A stretch of 64,000 bases of DNA from Akkermansiaceae bacterium (lineage in GTDB: Bacteria > Verrucomicrobiota > Verrucomicrobiia > Verrucomicrobiales > DEV007), in NCBI GenBank assembly GCA_024233005.1, contig JACKQE010000002.1, forward strand, positions 434,001 through 498,000. Direction: 5' to 3'. The notes beneath the pieces are model-generated. The model searched no databases and had not been told where the DNA came from. It was given only the letters and a program-made list of their open reading frames with translations. This document shows positions 34,000-42,676 of the stretch, one piece after another. Each line of letters starts with the position of its first letter. Position 1 is the stretch's first letter. The translations under genes and the position numbers were made by a program.

Positions 34000-35796
34000 T
34001 TACTTGGTGAGGCCAGTCTCGACCAGACGCAATTCCAGCATGCGCACGTCAACCACCCTTTTGCCGGGAACGGTGAGCGCTCTCAGAGTCAGTGTGTCCC
34101 GCCCGGCGGCGAGGGGTAGCCTGCCCAGGGAGATCGGCTTGAATTCTTTGACGAGAGATTCACCTTTGCGCGGCACCCGGTCATTCTCGGCGCCGCGCAG
34201 CGGGGGATCATGGGCTTCGGTGATTTTCGCTTCGGTTCGTCCGGCCCGGCTCGCCAGCTCGATGGTGGATCCCACATCAGCCGGGGCGCAGGTGTAGTGG
34301 AGGACGGCTTCGTAATTGCCGGCCTTGCCCGCTTCCACATCCCACGTGATGCGGTCATCGGCGGCTCCGGTCCAGTGGGTGAAAAACGAGCAATTGGGGG
34401 CATTGGCGCTGCGTTGGATGCCGCCATGGGGATTTCCGTCCCTCGCAGGCAGCGGGGTCAACGGGGCATAGCCCACCGTGAACGGACGAGGCCCGGCCGC
34501 CAGGATGGGATCCATGTCCTTGCGGAAGTCATCCAGTTCGGCCTGCAGCTTGTGGACGAGGGCAGCATGGGTTGGTGCGATATCGTTCCGCTGTCCCGGA
34601 TCCGCCACCATGTCGAAGAGCGCACCGGTGTTGTCGAGACGGTATTGCTGGGTCCGGAGGCTGAATTTTTTGGCCCAGTGGGTGATGAGACTGCGGTCTT
34701 TCCATTCAGCCTTGGTTCCTCCCTCCAGCAGAGGTTTCAGACTGCGTCCGTCGAGTGGTTTGGTGGAGCCCGTGGGAATGCCGGCGAGGTCCGTCAGAGT
34801 CGGCAGCAGATCGATGGCCCCGGCAATCTGGGGCAGTCGTGTTCCCGGTGCGATGTGACCGGGCCAGCGGATCAGCAGAGGGGATCGCACTCCCCCTTCA
34901 TCAACGGACCCTTTCTGTCCTTTCATGCCGTCGTTCCAGCGGGCGCTGTTGGGGCCGTTGTCACTGAAATAAAGAACGATGGTGTTGTCCGCGAGGTCCA
35001 GGGTGTCCAGCTTGTCGAGCAGGCGTCCCACATTCCAGTCGATGTTTTCCACCATGGCGAGCGCGGCGCGTGTTTTGGGAACGTCTTCTTTTTCAGGATC
35101 CCGATGACGCATGGCCAATTCTTTGTCAGCGAACCGTTTCCAATACTCCTCGGGAACCTGCATGGGCGAGTGGGGAGTGTTGAAAGGCACGTAGCAGAAG
35201 AACGGTCCACCACGGTGTTGCTCCATGAATTGCAGGGCGTGGTCGGTCAGGTCATCGGTGAGGAAACCGTGACCTTGCACGGTTTCCCCATTGTGGTCCA
35301 ACGGCGGGGAGAAGTAGTCGCCCCAGTGGCCGGAGCAGAAACCATAGTATTCTTGGAATCCGCGCGCATTCGGGTGATAGGGGTGCTGGAGTCCATTGTG
35401 CCATTTGCCGAAAGCCCCGGTCGCGTAGCCGGCCTCCAGAAAGGCCTGGGCAATGGTGCGCTCCGACGGGTCGAGGCGCTCCTCTCCGGTCGAAACCCCC
35501 CGCACGCCGCCGCGCAGATGATAGCGGCCGGTGAGAAATTCCGCCCGGGTCGGGGAACAAACCGGACAGACAAAAAAGCGGTCGAACCACGCTCCGTCGC
35601 GCCCCAGGGAATCGATCCGGGGAGTTTGGAGATTGGTATTGCCGCTGATGGAGAGATCACCCCAGCCCTGGTCATCAGCCAGGATAATCAGGATATTCGG
35701 GCGACCGGTCGGCGAGGGGGCGGGATCCGCCGCCAAGTGGGTTGTCGAGACCAGCAGAAGGACGGCAGAGCATAGGAGGGCAGTAGGCGGGTGCAT
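34000..35796 (-). CDS. Secreted sulfatase with C-terminal carbohydrate-binding-like domain
   Basis: A 598-residue protein with a signal peptide (to about residue 23). The metal-site start is PNILIILADDQGWGDLSISG, the modification motif is C80-S-P-T-R and the GKWHN and YFSDNGPN blocks follow. The catalytic part ends around residue 430 with LDDFRKDMDPILAAGPRPFTVGYAPLT. The last 150 residues are beta-rich (DDRITWDVEAGKAGNYEAVLHYTC, RDTLTLRALTVPGKRVVDVRMLELRL), like a jelly-roll sugar-binding module. This is the only one of the five sulfatases here with such an extension. It is a single gene, about 145 bases from the GH75-like gene and 84 bases from queF. Confidence 0.9.
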   Translation of the reverse strand: MHPPTALLCSAVLLLVSTTHLAADPAPSPTGRPNILIILADDQGWGDLSISGNTNLQTPRIDSLGRDGAWFDRFFVCPVCSPTRAEFLTGRYHLRGGVRGVSTGEERLDPSERTIAQAFLEAGYATGAFGKWHNGLQHPYHPNARGFQEYYGFCSGHWGDYFSPPLDHNGETVQGHGFLTDDLTDHALQFMEQHRGGPFFCYVPFNTPHSPMQVPEEYWKRFADKELAMRHRDPEKEDVPKTRAALAMVENIDWNVGRLLDKLDTLDLADNTIVLYFSDNGPNSARWNDGMKGQKGSVDEGGVRSPLLIRWPGHIAPGTRLPQIAGAIDLLPTLTDLAGIPTGSTKPLDGRSLKPLLEGGTKAEWKDRSLITHWAKKFSLRTQQYRLDNTGALFDMVADPGQRNDIAPTHAALVHKLQAELDDFRKDMDPILAAGPRPFTVGYAPLTPLPARDGNPHGGIQRSANAPNCSFFTHWTGAADDRITWDVEAGKAGNYEAVLHYTCAPADVGSTIELASRAGRTEAKITEAHDPPLRGAENDRVPRKGESLVKEFKPISLGRLPLAAGRDTLTLRALTVPGKRVVDVRMLELRLVETGLTK

Positions 35797-35880
35797 GGTG
35801 GGGACAGAAGGAACCCTCCCAAGCTACTCCGTCCCATCGGGTCTTGGCAAGCCGCGTTCTCCCACCTGGCAGGGAACGAC

Positions 35881-36291
35881 TTAGAGGGTGGCTTCGACCG
35901 ACAGTCGGACGCCTCCCCGGGAGGAAAACTCCCCCCGTACCAGCATCCGGCGGGGGCGGCAGGCGGAGGAAAGGTCATCGAGAATGCGGTTCACCACCTC
36001 CTCATTGAAGGCCGCATGGTTGCGAAATGCCGCCAGATAAAACTTCAATGATTTCGTCTCAAGGCACTGCTCATTCGGCACATATCGAATGTGGATCCGG
36101 GCCGAATCGGGCTGGCCGGTCACTGGGCAGAGCGAGGAAAATTCAGGATAGTCCAACTCGATGGTGTAGTCACGATGGGGACTGCGGTTGGGGAAAGTCT
36201 CCAGTTGTGCCTCGTCCGGGGAGGACGGCAGGCGGTTTTCGGAGCGGCCGAGAAGGGAGAGGTTGCGTGCGGGAGTGGAAGAATCGCTCAT
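35881..36291 (-). CDS. queF: NADPH-dependent 7-cyano-7-deazaguanine reductase (QueF)
   Basis: A 136-residue protein from the ATG at 36291; a GTG at 36306 would add five residues. The family motifs are clear: RDYTIELDYPEFSSLCPVTGQPD with the catalytic cysteine in SSLCP, and QCLETKSLKFYLAAFRNHAAFNEE. It belongs to the short, unimodular QueF type. It reduces the nitrile of preQ0 to the amine of preQ1, a late step of queuosine synthesis, in the cytoplasm. It lies 84 bases after the sulfatase start region on the same strand and 128 bases downstream of lexA. No link to its neighbours is apparent. Confidence 0.95.
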   Translation of the reverse strand: MSDSSTPARNLSLLGRSENRLPSSPDEAQLETFPNRSPHRDYTIELDYPEFSSLCPVTGQPDSARIHIRYVPNEQCLETKSLKFYLAAFRNHAAFNEEVVNRILDDLSSACRPRRMLVRGEFSSRGGVRLSVEATL

Positions 36292-36419
36292 GGCGGGAGT
36301 TGCCACCGGGGGAAGGGATCGGTGGAGTCAGTTTCTACGCGCATCCATCCCGGGCGCAAGCCCGCATTTCCTTGGCTTCCCTGCGGAATGGGGGTTGGGC
36401 TTCCGTTGCGCTTCCGAGT

Positions 36420-37040
36420 TCAGGCAAACGCCGAGGAGGAGGCCCCCCTGATGAGCCCGACGAGCACGCCCTGGACCTGAAGCTCACGGGCCGGAATCAG
36501 ATCAGGAAAGCGCGGGTTTTCGGCTTTGAGAAAGGGTTGGCGGCGGTTCAATACAAAACGTTTCAGGGTGGTCTCCCCATCGATCAGCGCGGCCACAATG
36601 TCACGGTTGCGGGGTTCCTTGATCTCCAGAATCACGTGGTCGCCATCGAGAATGTGCGCTCCGATCATGGATTCACCCCGCACTTTCAGGCCGAAAAGTT
36701 TGGCCCGGGGATTCACGCCGAGGCTCCGGGCGTCCACGGAGAGGGTGCCTTCGGTCACCGGGGCCACGCTCTCGCCGAAGCCGGCCGGGATGTGTCCGTA
36801 AACCGGCACATCGATCAGTGGTTCGCGCTCGGGAGTTGTCTCCAGGACCAGAGCGCGGGCTTTTCCGGGGGCCCGGCGGATCAGTCCCTTGCGCTCCAGA
36901 GCTCGCAGATGGGAGACCGCAGCCGTTTGGCTGGCAAAGCCAAAATGTTCCTGAATCTCCCGTGTCGAGGGCATGAACCCGGTGCGGCGTTGGGTGGATT
37001 CAAGAAATTGGAGGAGTTCTTGCTGGCGCTCGGTGATCAT
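36420..37040 (-). CDS. lexA: LexA repressor
   Basis: A 206-residue LexA starting at the ATG at 37040; a longer frame is excluded because the SOS box lies immediately upstream of this codon. The N-terminal winged helix contains STREIQEHFGFASQTAAVSHL. The autocleavage site is Ala86-Gly87 (HIPAGFGE). The serine protease dyad is Ser124 (RGESMIG) and Lys160 (ETTLKRF). It represses SOS genes and is inactivated by RecA-stimulated self-cleavage. A strong candidate LexA box 10 bases upstream suggests self-regulation, as usual in the family. The C-terminus has an unusual SSSAFA tail. Confidence 0.95.
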   Translation of the reverse strand: MITERQQELLQFLESTQRRTGFMPSTREIQEHFGFASQTAAVSHLRALERKGLIRRAPGKARALVLETTPEREPLIDVPVYGHIPAGFGESVAPVTEGTLSVDARSLGVNPRAKLFGLKVRGESMIGAHILDGDHVILEIKEPRNRDIVAALIDGETTLKRFVLNRRQPFLKAENPRFPDLIPARELQVQGVLVGLIRGASSSAFA

Positions 37041-37049
37041 TGTGAACAG

Positions 37050-37063
37050 TGTTACACTGAACA
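37050..37063 (-). promoter_or_regulatory. LexA-binding site (SOS box) of lexA
   Basis: On the minus strand the sequence is TGTTCAGTGTAACA, which matches the palindrome TGTTC-N4-GAACA in all but one position (TAACA instead of GAACA). I recall that palindrome as the LexA motif reported for Verrucomicrobia. It lies 9 bases upstream of the lexA start codon. A second TGTTC half-site (ACTGTTCACA) follows directly in the same orientation. Confidence 0.75.
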
Positions 37064-37148
37064 GTCTCGGAAATTGCACTTTCTGCAAGCCAAATTTGAG
37101 GCATATTCTGACGCTCCCATTCCAGCCATCCGAATCGTCGAACCTCCC

Positions 37149-38048
37149 GTGTTATTGTCACACTCCCAGCGGCCTTTGCATTGGCACCACCGGATATCTG
37201 TTCTGGTCTGTGGGGTGACTATGGCGATTTCCGGGACCAGTCCCGTCCCGCTCTGCGCCCAGACTCCGGGCGGAGAAACTTCGCCGTCGGAGGTTTCCCC
37301 GGAAACCACCAAAGGGGGCAAGGAGACGGAAAAACAGAGCCAGTACAACAAAAATAACAGTCCCAGCGGGATGCAGATCGGAACCGTGGCGCCCGAAGCG
37401 GCGGCGTCCCTGCCACAGCAAGCCCAGGAGTATGCCAAGGCCGGCGCCCTGGCATCCTCCGAGCAGAATTGGAAAGCCGCGCGGGAGGCTTACCAAAAGA
37501 TGGTTGCCATTCTCCCCAACAACGCACTCGCCCTTTCCAATCTGGGCATTGTGGAATACCGGCTCGGCCAGTATGACAGCGCCCGTGATTGTATCCGTAA
37601 AGCACTTTCTCTGAATCCGGCGATTGCCCAAAACTGGCTTACGCTCGGATTGATTTACCTCAATATGCGTGAACTCGACCTCGCTCTGGCGGCGCTGGCG
37701 CGGGCGGTGCATGAGGATCCCCGCGACCCCCGGATCCATCTTTACATGGCCGTGGTGGTCCGGGAATATGGCTGGCCGGGAGCCGCGCAGGAGGAACTGC
37801 TCCGCGCCATCAAGCTCGATCCGGATTACGCGGATGCCCATTTCAATCTTTCCCTGCTCTACTTGGAGCAGGACCCGCCTTTGCTCGAGATGGCGCGCCG
37901 ACACTACTTTCTGGCCACCCAAAAAGGGGCCAAGCCCGATCTGGAGGTGGAAAAACGTCTTGCCCAACTTGCCGCGGAGGCTGAAAAAGGGGCCGCCACT
38001 CCCGGGAAGGCGGCGTCGGCGACGAAAACTCCCGCCACGACGCCCTAA
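37149..38048 (+). CDS. Exported TPR-repeat protein
   Basis: A 299-residue protein if it starts at the GTG at 37149; the next ATG is at 37221. The GTG start gives a normal signal peptide (RISVLVCGVTMAISGTSPVPLCAQ) that the ATG would cut in two. After a glutamate/lysine-rich spacer come several tetratricopeptide repeats (about residues 100-260). Examples are AKAGALASSEQNWKAAREAY, ALALSNLGIVEYRLGQYDSA, QNWLTLGLIYLNMRELDLAL and DYADAHFNLSLLYLEQD. The C-terminus is rich in Ala, Thr and Lys. TPR proteins serve as protein-binding scaffolds. The gene is divergent from lexA and shares the 108-base control region, so a LexA effect on it is possible but not shown. Confidence 0.85.
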   Translation: MLLSHSQRPLHWHHRISVLVCGVTMAISGTSPVPLCAQTPGGETSPSEVSPETTKGGKETEKQSQYNKNNSPSGMQIGTVAPEAAASLPQQAQEYAKAGALASSEQNWKAAREAYQKMVAILPNNALALSNLGIVEYRLGQYDSARDCIRKALSLNPAIAQNWLTLGLIYLNMRELDLALAALARAVHEDPRDPRIHLYMAVVVREYGWPGAAQEELLRAIKLDPDYADAHFNLSLLYLEQDPPLLEMARRHYFLATQKGAKPDLEVEKRLAQLAAEAEKGAATPGKAASATKTPATTP

Positions 38049-38115
38049 CCCGTTGCAACTCGCTCCGGTCCTCACCGTCCGCACTCAACCTTCTCGTTCA
38101 TCATTCATCCTATTC

Positions 38116-39054
38116 ATGCCTACTCCGTTCCTCCATAAGCTTGCCTTCTGGTTCCTTGGTTTTTCCCTGCTTGGCGCGGCCGCCTGCCGTCGGGATGCCC
38201 CGGCGATGCCCCAGCCCCAGCCGGCCGTTTTTCCCCAGCCGGCGCCAGCGATGTCCCCTCCGCCGAACTTTGCCAGTCTGCCGAGCCCATCCATCGGCTT
38301 CGGCACGGCCATCCCCCGCGGGGTCGCCCCAGCTGTTTCCGCGCGCGCTGCCATTGTCGTCCATGCCAACAGTGGTCAGGTGCTCTTCGCCAAAAATGCC
38401 GACGTGCGCTACCCGGTTGCCAGCACTCAGAAACTACTCACCGGACTCATCCTTGCGGAAGCCGGGAACCTGTCGAAATCCGTCCATGTCTCCGCCAGTG
38501 ACACCTATGTGGAACCCACCAAGTTGGGGCTCCGGTCCGGCGACGTCTACCGGAAAGAAGCCCTTCTCAGAGCCATGCTGGTGAAAAGCTGCAATGACAT
38601 CGCCCGATGTTTGGCGCGCGACCATTCCGGCAGTGAGTCAGCCTTTGCCCAGGTGATGAACCAGAAAGCGGCCAGCCTGGGAATGACCAATTCTCATTTT
38701 GCGAATGCGAGCGGGTTGCCCGCTTCGGGACAGTACTCAACGGCGCGGGATCTCTCCATTCTGGCAACGGCGGCGATGCGGAACAGCTTCGTGAGGCAGT
38801 GTGTCGGCACCCGTGCGCTTACTTTCACCTTGGCCAACGGCAGCACTACGGTTCTCCGGACAACCAACAAGGTGCTGGAGCGCTGTTCCTTCTGCACCGG
38901 CATGAAGACAGGGACAACCAATGCGGCGGGGCGTTGCTTGGTCTCGAGTGGCAGCAATGGCGGGAAGAACGTCATCGTGGTCGTTCTTGGATCGACCTCG
39001 GCGAATGTTTGGAATGAGAGCGAGGCGCTGCTGCGCTGGGGACTGGGGCTTTGA
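38116..39054 (+). CDS. D-alanyl-D-alanine carboxypeptidase (penicillin-binding protein, S11 family)
   Basis: A 312-residue protein from the ATG at 38116; the longer frame in the track region upstream overlaps the TPR gene and has no support. A lipoprotein-like signal (FSLLGAAAC, Cys24) is followed by a proline-rich stretch (about 30-60). The serine active site is STQK (Ser103 to Lys106), the second motif SCN (158-160) and the third KTG (264-266). The protein resembles DacA/PBP5-type low-mass PBPs that trim the terminal D-Ala of peptidoglycan peptides. It lacks the usual C-terminal membrane helix, which agrees with a lipid anchor at the front. The TPR gene ends 67 bases before it. Confidence 0.93.
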   Translation: MPTPFLHKLAFWFLGFSLLGAAACRRDAPAMPQPQPAVFPQPAPAMSPPPNFASLPSPSIGFGTAIPRGVAPAVSARAAIVVHANSGQVLFAKNADVRYPVASTQKLLTGLILAEAGNLSKSVHVSASDTYVEPTKLGLRSGDVYRKEALLRAMLVKSCNDIARCLARDHSGSESAFAQVMNQKAASLGMTNSHFANASGLPASGQYSTARDLSILATAAMRNSFVRQCVGTRALTFTLANGSTTVLRTTNKVLERCSFCTGMKTGTTNAAGRCLVSSGSNGGKNVIVVVLGSTSANVWNESEALLRWGLGL

Positions 39055-39076
39055 CCTGGCTGGGCGACCTTTCCGG

Positions 39077-40567
39077 TCAGAATAGCCGGCCGGTCAGTTC
39101 CAGTTGGCGGTTCAGCTTGGTGGCATAAATCTCCACCGATTCCGCGTCGGGCAGGCAGCGGGTGTCTTCGTCGAGCCGGGCGTGGTCCGCGCAGAGCGAT
39201 TCATAGTCAGCAGGGTGACCTGATTCGATCAGCGCCACATGGGCGGCCTGCAGACAGGCCCCGAGACCGGCCCCTTCGGCGGTGGCCAATCCGATCACCG
39301 GGACCCCAAACACATCTGCGGCGATTTGCCGCCAGACGGCACTTTTGGTTCCTCCGCCGGTGAGCCGGATTTCCGAAGGCACCACCCCGAGTTCGCGAAA
39401 GCGGCGCAGACCATAGGCGAGGCCGAGAGTCGCGCCTTCCATCGCGGCTCGGGCGATGTGGGCAGGGCTGGCGTTTGATCCTTTCATGCCATGCAGCACC
39501 CCGGATGACTCCGGGAGGTTGGGGGTCCGTTCGCCGTTTAAGTAAGGAAGGAACGTGAGCCCCGCGGCTCCTGCGGCGACCCTGCTGATCTGACGTTCCA
39601 TTTCCTCATGGGTCCAGCCAAACCAACCGCGAACGGTTTCGGTGACGACCGTGACGTTCATGGTGCAGACCAGTGGCAACCAACCGTCGGCACTGTCGCA
39701 GAAGGCGGCGACCTCCCCTTGGGGATCGATGACAGGTCCAGAGGCACGGCCAAAGAGCGTGCCTGAGGTTCCGAAACTGGCGGTGATGACGCCCGGTGTG
39801 ACATTGCCGGTGCCAATGGCTCCCATCATGTTGTCGCCTCCCCCGGCACTGACCAGAATCCGGGAACCATCACCCAGTCCCCATTCCGCCGCCAGTTCAG
39901 GTCGCAGGTGACCTTGGGCGGTGAGGCTCGATCCGAGTTCGGGGAGCAGGTCCGCTGCGGCCGGATCGATGAAGGCGAGGAGTTCAGGGCACCATTCCCG
40001 GGTCCGCACATTGAGCCATCCCGTGCCCGAGGCGTCGCCGTATTCCATGCGTTTGACCCCGGTGAGCCAGAAATTGAGGTAGTCGTGGGGCAGCAGGACG
40101 CACCGGGTCCGCGAAAAATGATCCGGTTCGTTCTGCTTCAGCCAGAGCAGTTTGGGGGCGGTGTAACCGGGGAGAATGGCATTACCGGCCAAATCGATCA
40201 GGCCGGAGGCTCCACCGAAGGCAGCCGCATACTGGGCGCATTGGTCGGTCGTGGAGGTGTCGCACCAGAGCTTGGCGGGGCGGACCACCTCGTCTTTTTC
40301 ATCAAGCACGACCAGTCCGTGTTGTTGGCCGCTGACACCGATGGCGCACACTTCGGATCTTCGTCCCCCGATCTTGGCGAGGCATTCCGAAATCGTGGAC
40401 CTGACGGCGTGGATCCAGGTCTGGGGATCCTGCTCGAGGTGTCCCGGGGGAAGGCCGGGGAGGAGATCATATTTGGCCGAAGCCTCCGCGAGGATGGATC
40501 CTGTCCCGAGATCAAGGACGATGGCTTTTGTGCTTTGGGTGCCGCTGTCGATGCCGATGGTGAGCAT
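39077..40567 (-). CDS. xylB: Xylulokinase
   Basis: A 496-residue cytoplasmic FGGY-family kinase. The N-terminal ATP-binding motif is GIDSGTQSTKA. SGQQHG, NAILPGYTAPKLLWLK and DYLNFWLTG follow. The catalytic Asp lies in SAGGGDNMMGAIG. LTGGGTKSAVWRQIAADVFG marks the C-terminal fold. These blocks match XylB, which phosphorylates D-xylulose to xylulose 5-phosphate. No xylose isomerase or transporter is beside it. It is convergent with the D,D-carboxypeptidase (22-base gap) and is the last gene of a minus-strand unit after a terminator at 40637-40664. Confidence 0.92.
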   Translation of the reverse strand: MLTIGIDSGTQSTKAIVLDLGTGSILAEASAKYDLLPGLPPGHLEQDPQTWIHAVRSTISECLAKIGGRRSEVCAIGVSGQQHGLVVLDEKDEVVRPAKLWCDTSTTDQCAQYAAAFGGASGLIDLAGNAILPGYTAPKLLWLKQNEPDHFSRTRCVLLPHDYLNFWLTGVKRMEYGDASGTGWLNVRTREWCPELLAFIDPAAADLLPELGSSLTAQGHLRPELAAEWGLGDGSRILVSAGGGDNMMGAIGTGNVTPGVITASFGTSGTLFGRASGPVIDPQGEVAAFCDSADGWLPLVCTMNVTVVTETVRGWFGWTHEEMERQISRVAAGAAGLTFLPYLNGERTPNLPESSGVLHGMKGSNASPAHIARAAMEGATLGLAYGLRRFRELGVVPSEIRLTGGGTKSAVWRQIAADVFGVPVIGLATAEGAGLGACLQAAHVALIESGHPADYESLCADHARLDEDTRCLPDAESVEIYATKLNRQLELTGRLF

Positions 40568-40636
40568 GAGAGAAGGAAAGGGATGGAGAGTTGGAGAGGA
40601 ATGTGGGAGAAAGCGGTTCCGGGAGCAACCGCAAAA

Positions 40637-40664
40637 AAAGCCCCGGGGGCAATCCCGGGGCTTT
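40637..40664 (-). terminator. Rho-independent terminator downstream of the DUF3500 gene
   Basis: An 11-base stem (AAAGCCCCGGG with CCCGGGGCTTT) and a 6-base loop lie 26 bases past the DUF3500 stop. On the minus strand the stem is followed by a run of seven thymines (40633-40639). It would end the DUF3500 transcript ahead of xylB. Only three thymines follow the stem on the plus strand. Confidence 0.8.
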
Positions 40665-40689
40665 GCAAATTCAGGTGGTGTTCCAGGCC

Positions 40690-41757
40690 TTATTTCGCGG
40701 CGGTCTGAGCGGGCACTTTGTCACCGCCGGAGGCGTCATGAAATTGCGCGAAATGCTTCCGCAGGACGTCCTCACCAAAGTCGCCGTCGAACTCCCGCCA
40801 CACCGCGTGAGGATGATAGGCGTCATTCTGCACGTTGGCGTACTCAAAGAGGAACGTCGGTCCTTGAATCCGGTAATACTGGCCCTGGCCCATCTCCAAG
40901 CCGCCCGCCCAGGCAAATTGGATTTTGTCGAAACCGGCGGCATCGATCTTTTTCATGTCGGCCTCCGCGAGCGAAGGGCGGAGACGGGTCACGTAGATTT
41001 CGATGATGCCGTGGAGCGCTTTCTGCTGCTCGGCGGTCAACGAGGAGGCCATGATGCCTTTGGGCTCCAAGGCTTCCACTTTGGGTTTGTCGAGCGTCAG
41101 GACATCTTTCGGTGCGGTGGCGTCGATGATGGCGACTTTCCGCTGGGCTTCGTCGAGGGACTTAACAAAGGCCCGCGCCTGGTCTTCTTCCGCGGCGAGC
41201 ACGCGCAGCCCTTTGCGGGGGCCTTCTTTGATGAATCCGGGATTGGCCCCATAAAAATTTGGTGTGCTGGCGACAACCTCGCCATTAGCGATGGTGAAAT
41301 TGATCGACAAATGGTGTCCCTCAAAGCGCCAGGCCCAAATTTTGTCCGTGGCCGGATTGCCAAAAATGGAGACGAAATACCCTTCCGGATTGCGCTTCTC
41401 GGAATGGTTTTCCAGCTCCCAGAGCACCTGCTCCAGGCTCATCACCGTCAGAGCCTGGGTGTAACCGCGGTGGCTCAGGCCGGTGCTCAGCAGGGCACAG
41501 GCGAGATGCTGCTGGTCTTCACGCATCTCTTTGATGGGGAGTCCATTGCGGGTGGTTGGGATGTAGTGCCAGTTGGTCCTTTCGGCGTCCTTCAGTTCGA
41601 ACATAGCCTTGGCCCGTTTCTCGGGTTCGAGATTGTTGAGGAAGTCGCTGGCGGCGGCCACCATCGCCTCGGTCGCTTCGTGGGCGCGAAGGGCTGGGCC
41701 AACGAGCAGGAGTGCGGTCAGGAGGATGGAGACGGGAAAAAGTCTTGGATTCATCAT
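40690..41757 (-). CDS. DUF3500 family exported protein
   Basis: A 355-residue protein (ATG at 41757, with a second ATG at 41754). The signal peptide is SILLTALLLVGPALRAHE. The family core shows ELKDAERTNWHYIPTTRNGLPIKEM, RGYTQALTVMSLEQVLWELE, IFGNPATDKIWAWRFEGHHLSINFTI and FAWAGGLEMGQGQYYRIQGPTFLFEYANVQNDAYHPHAVWRE. The function of DUF3500 proteins is not known to me. They are common in this phylum as secreted proteins. A terminator ends the transcript and the start region faces the TPM-like gene pair, with 232 bases in between. Confidence 0.88.
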   Translation of the reverse strand: MMNPRLFPVSILLTALLLVGPALRAHEATEAMVAAASDFLNNLEPEKRAKAMFELKDAERTNWHYIPTTRNGLPIKEMREDQQHLACALLSTGLSHRGYTQALTVMSLEQVLWELENHSEKRNPEGYFVSIFGNPATDKIWAWRFEGHHLSINFTIANGEVVASTPNFYGANPGFIKEGPRKGLRVLAAEEDQARAFVKSLDEAQRKVAIIDATAPKDVLTLDKPKVEALEPKGIMASSLTAEQQKALHGIIEIYVTRLRPSLAEADMKKIDAAGFDKIQFAWAGGLEMGQGQYYRIQGPTFLFEYANVQNDAYHPHAVWREFDGDFGEDVLRKHFAQFHDASGGDKVPAQTAAK

Positions 41758-41931
41758 GGTCGCATTCTGGATGGCTCCGACTCCCGGTGCAATGCCAAAG
41801 TCAAACCTGAATGCGCAAGGGAGAAATCAGTACAACCCAGCATCGCCAAGCGGGAAGACAGAGAGGAAAGCGGTGGATTTTCCGACGGTCTCGTTGATCA
41901 TTTGGATGGAAGGTGACCAAATCGTTGCGGG

Positions 41932-41959
41932 TTGACTTTTTGGTGGGCATGATTATTTT
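41932..41959 (+). promoter_or_regulatory. Candidate sigma70-type promoter of the zinc-ribbon gene at 41990
   Basis: TTGACT (41932-41937) and TATTTT (41954-41959) are separated by 16 bases and match the consensus in five and four of six positions. The predicted transcript would begin near 41966 and have a purine-rich AAGGAAAG ribosome-binding region (41981-41988) just before the ATG at 41990. The surrounding DNA is clearly AT-richer than the genes. Confidence 0.5.
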
Positions 41960-41989
41960 AAAACCTTGAATAATTTCTAAAAGGAAAGC

Positions 41990-42670
41990 ATGAGGTGTCC
42001 CCGATGTTCCAAACCAGTCGATGAACTGGCGGAGACCTGTTATGCCTGCCATTACTCGATCAAGGAAGCTGAGGCCTTCTTTGGTTCCAATCTGGTGCAA
42101 ATGGACCGTCTCCACGATGTGGCCCATTGCTTGCGGAAGCGGGACCGGGATGAAGTCGAAGATATTCTTGACCAAATGGAGGGTCGTTTTCCCCAGCTAT
42201 GTTTTTTCACCTACCTGGGGGATTTGCAATCCCAGATTCGGCTGCATGAGCTGGGTTTCTGGCTCCTCAACCATGTCGCGGTGCGCGGGGCGGACTTCTC
42301 ACGCCCCAATGAGAACGCCGTTCTGGTGCTCCTCGATGTGAACTCCCGGCAGGTTGGGATCACACTGGGGTATTTTGCGGAGCAATTGCTCGATGAGCAG
42401 AGCCTTCATGCCTGTCTGCAGGCCGCCCGTCCTCATTTCATCAATGGAGACTTTGGGCCGGGACTCTGTCTGGTTTTTAAGAAGCTCTGCAAGGCTTTGA
42501 GTCGGAAAGCCAGGGAACTAAAGCGGGAGTCGCCTCGGCGGCGCTCTCCGAGGCACGGCCCGGAAGGTCCCGGGAAGGTTTCCCGGGCCGCATTGCCGTC
42601 CCAGGCACCGCACCCCTTGCTGGCTGGGCTGACTCCGGTATACAGTGGTAGAGTGTCGCCGCTTTCCTGA
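41990..42670 (+). CDS. Zinc-ribbon protein with TPM-like domain
   Basis: A 226-residue protein without signal peptide. A zinc ribbon starts it: CPRC at residues 3-6 and CYAC at 17-20, four cysteines in two C-x2-C pairs. Residues about 32-165 resemble the TPM domain (FGSNLVQMDRLHDVAHCLRKRDRDEVEDIL, DVNSRQVGITLGYFAEQLLDE). The tail (about 170-226) is basic and proline-rich. TPM domains occur in phosphatase-like or membrane-associated proteins, of unclear role. The next gene starts 6 bases after the stop and has a similar domain, so the two are probably co-translated. Confidence 0.7.
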   Translation: MRCPRCSKPVDELAETCYACHYSIKEAEAFFGSNLVQMDRLHDVAHCLRKRDRDEVEDILDQMEGRFPQLCFFTYLGDLQSQIRLHELGFWLLNHVAVRGADFSRPNENAVLVLLDVNSRQVGITLGYFAEQLLDEQSLHACLQAARPHFINGDFGPGLCLVFKKLCKALSRKARELKRESPRRRSPRHGPEGPGKVSRAALPSQAPHPLLAGLTPVYSGRVSPLS

Positions 42671-42676
42671 CTCTCC

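Noticed and set aside
34210..35775. A 521-codon plus-strand open frame
   Set aside because: Antisense to the sulfatase at 34000-35796, which has all active-site motifs.
36027..37148. The first half of a 673-codon plus-strand open frame in front of the TPR gene
   Set aside because: It is antisense to queF and lexA. Only the part from about 37149 has a signal peptide and TPR repeats.
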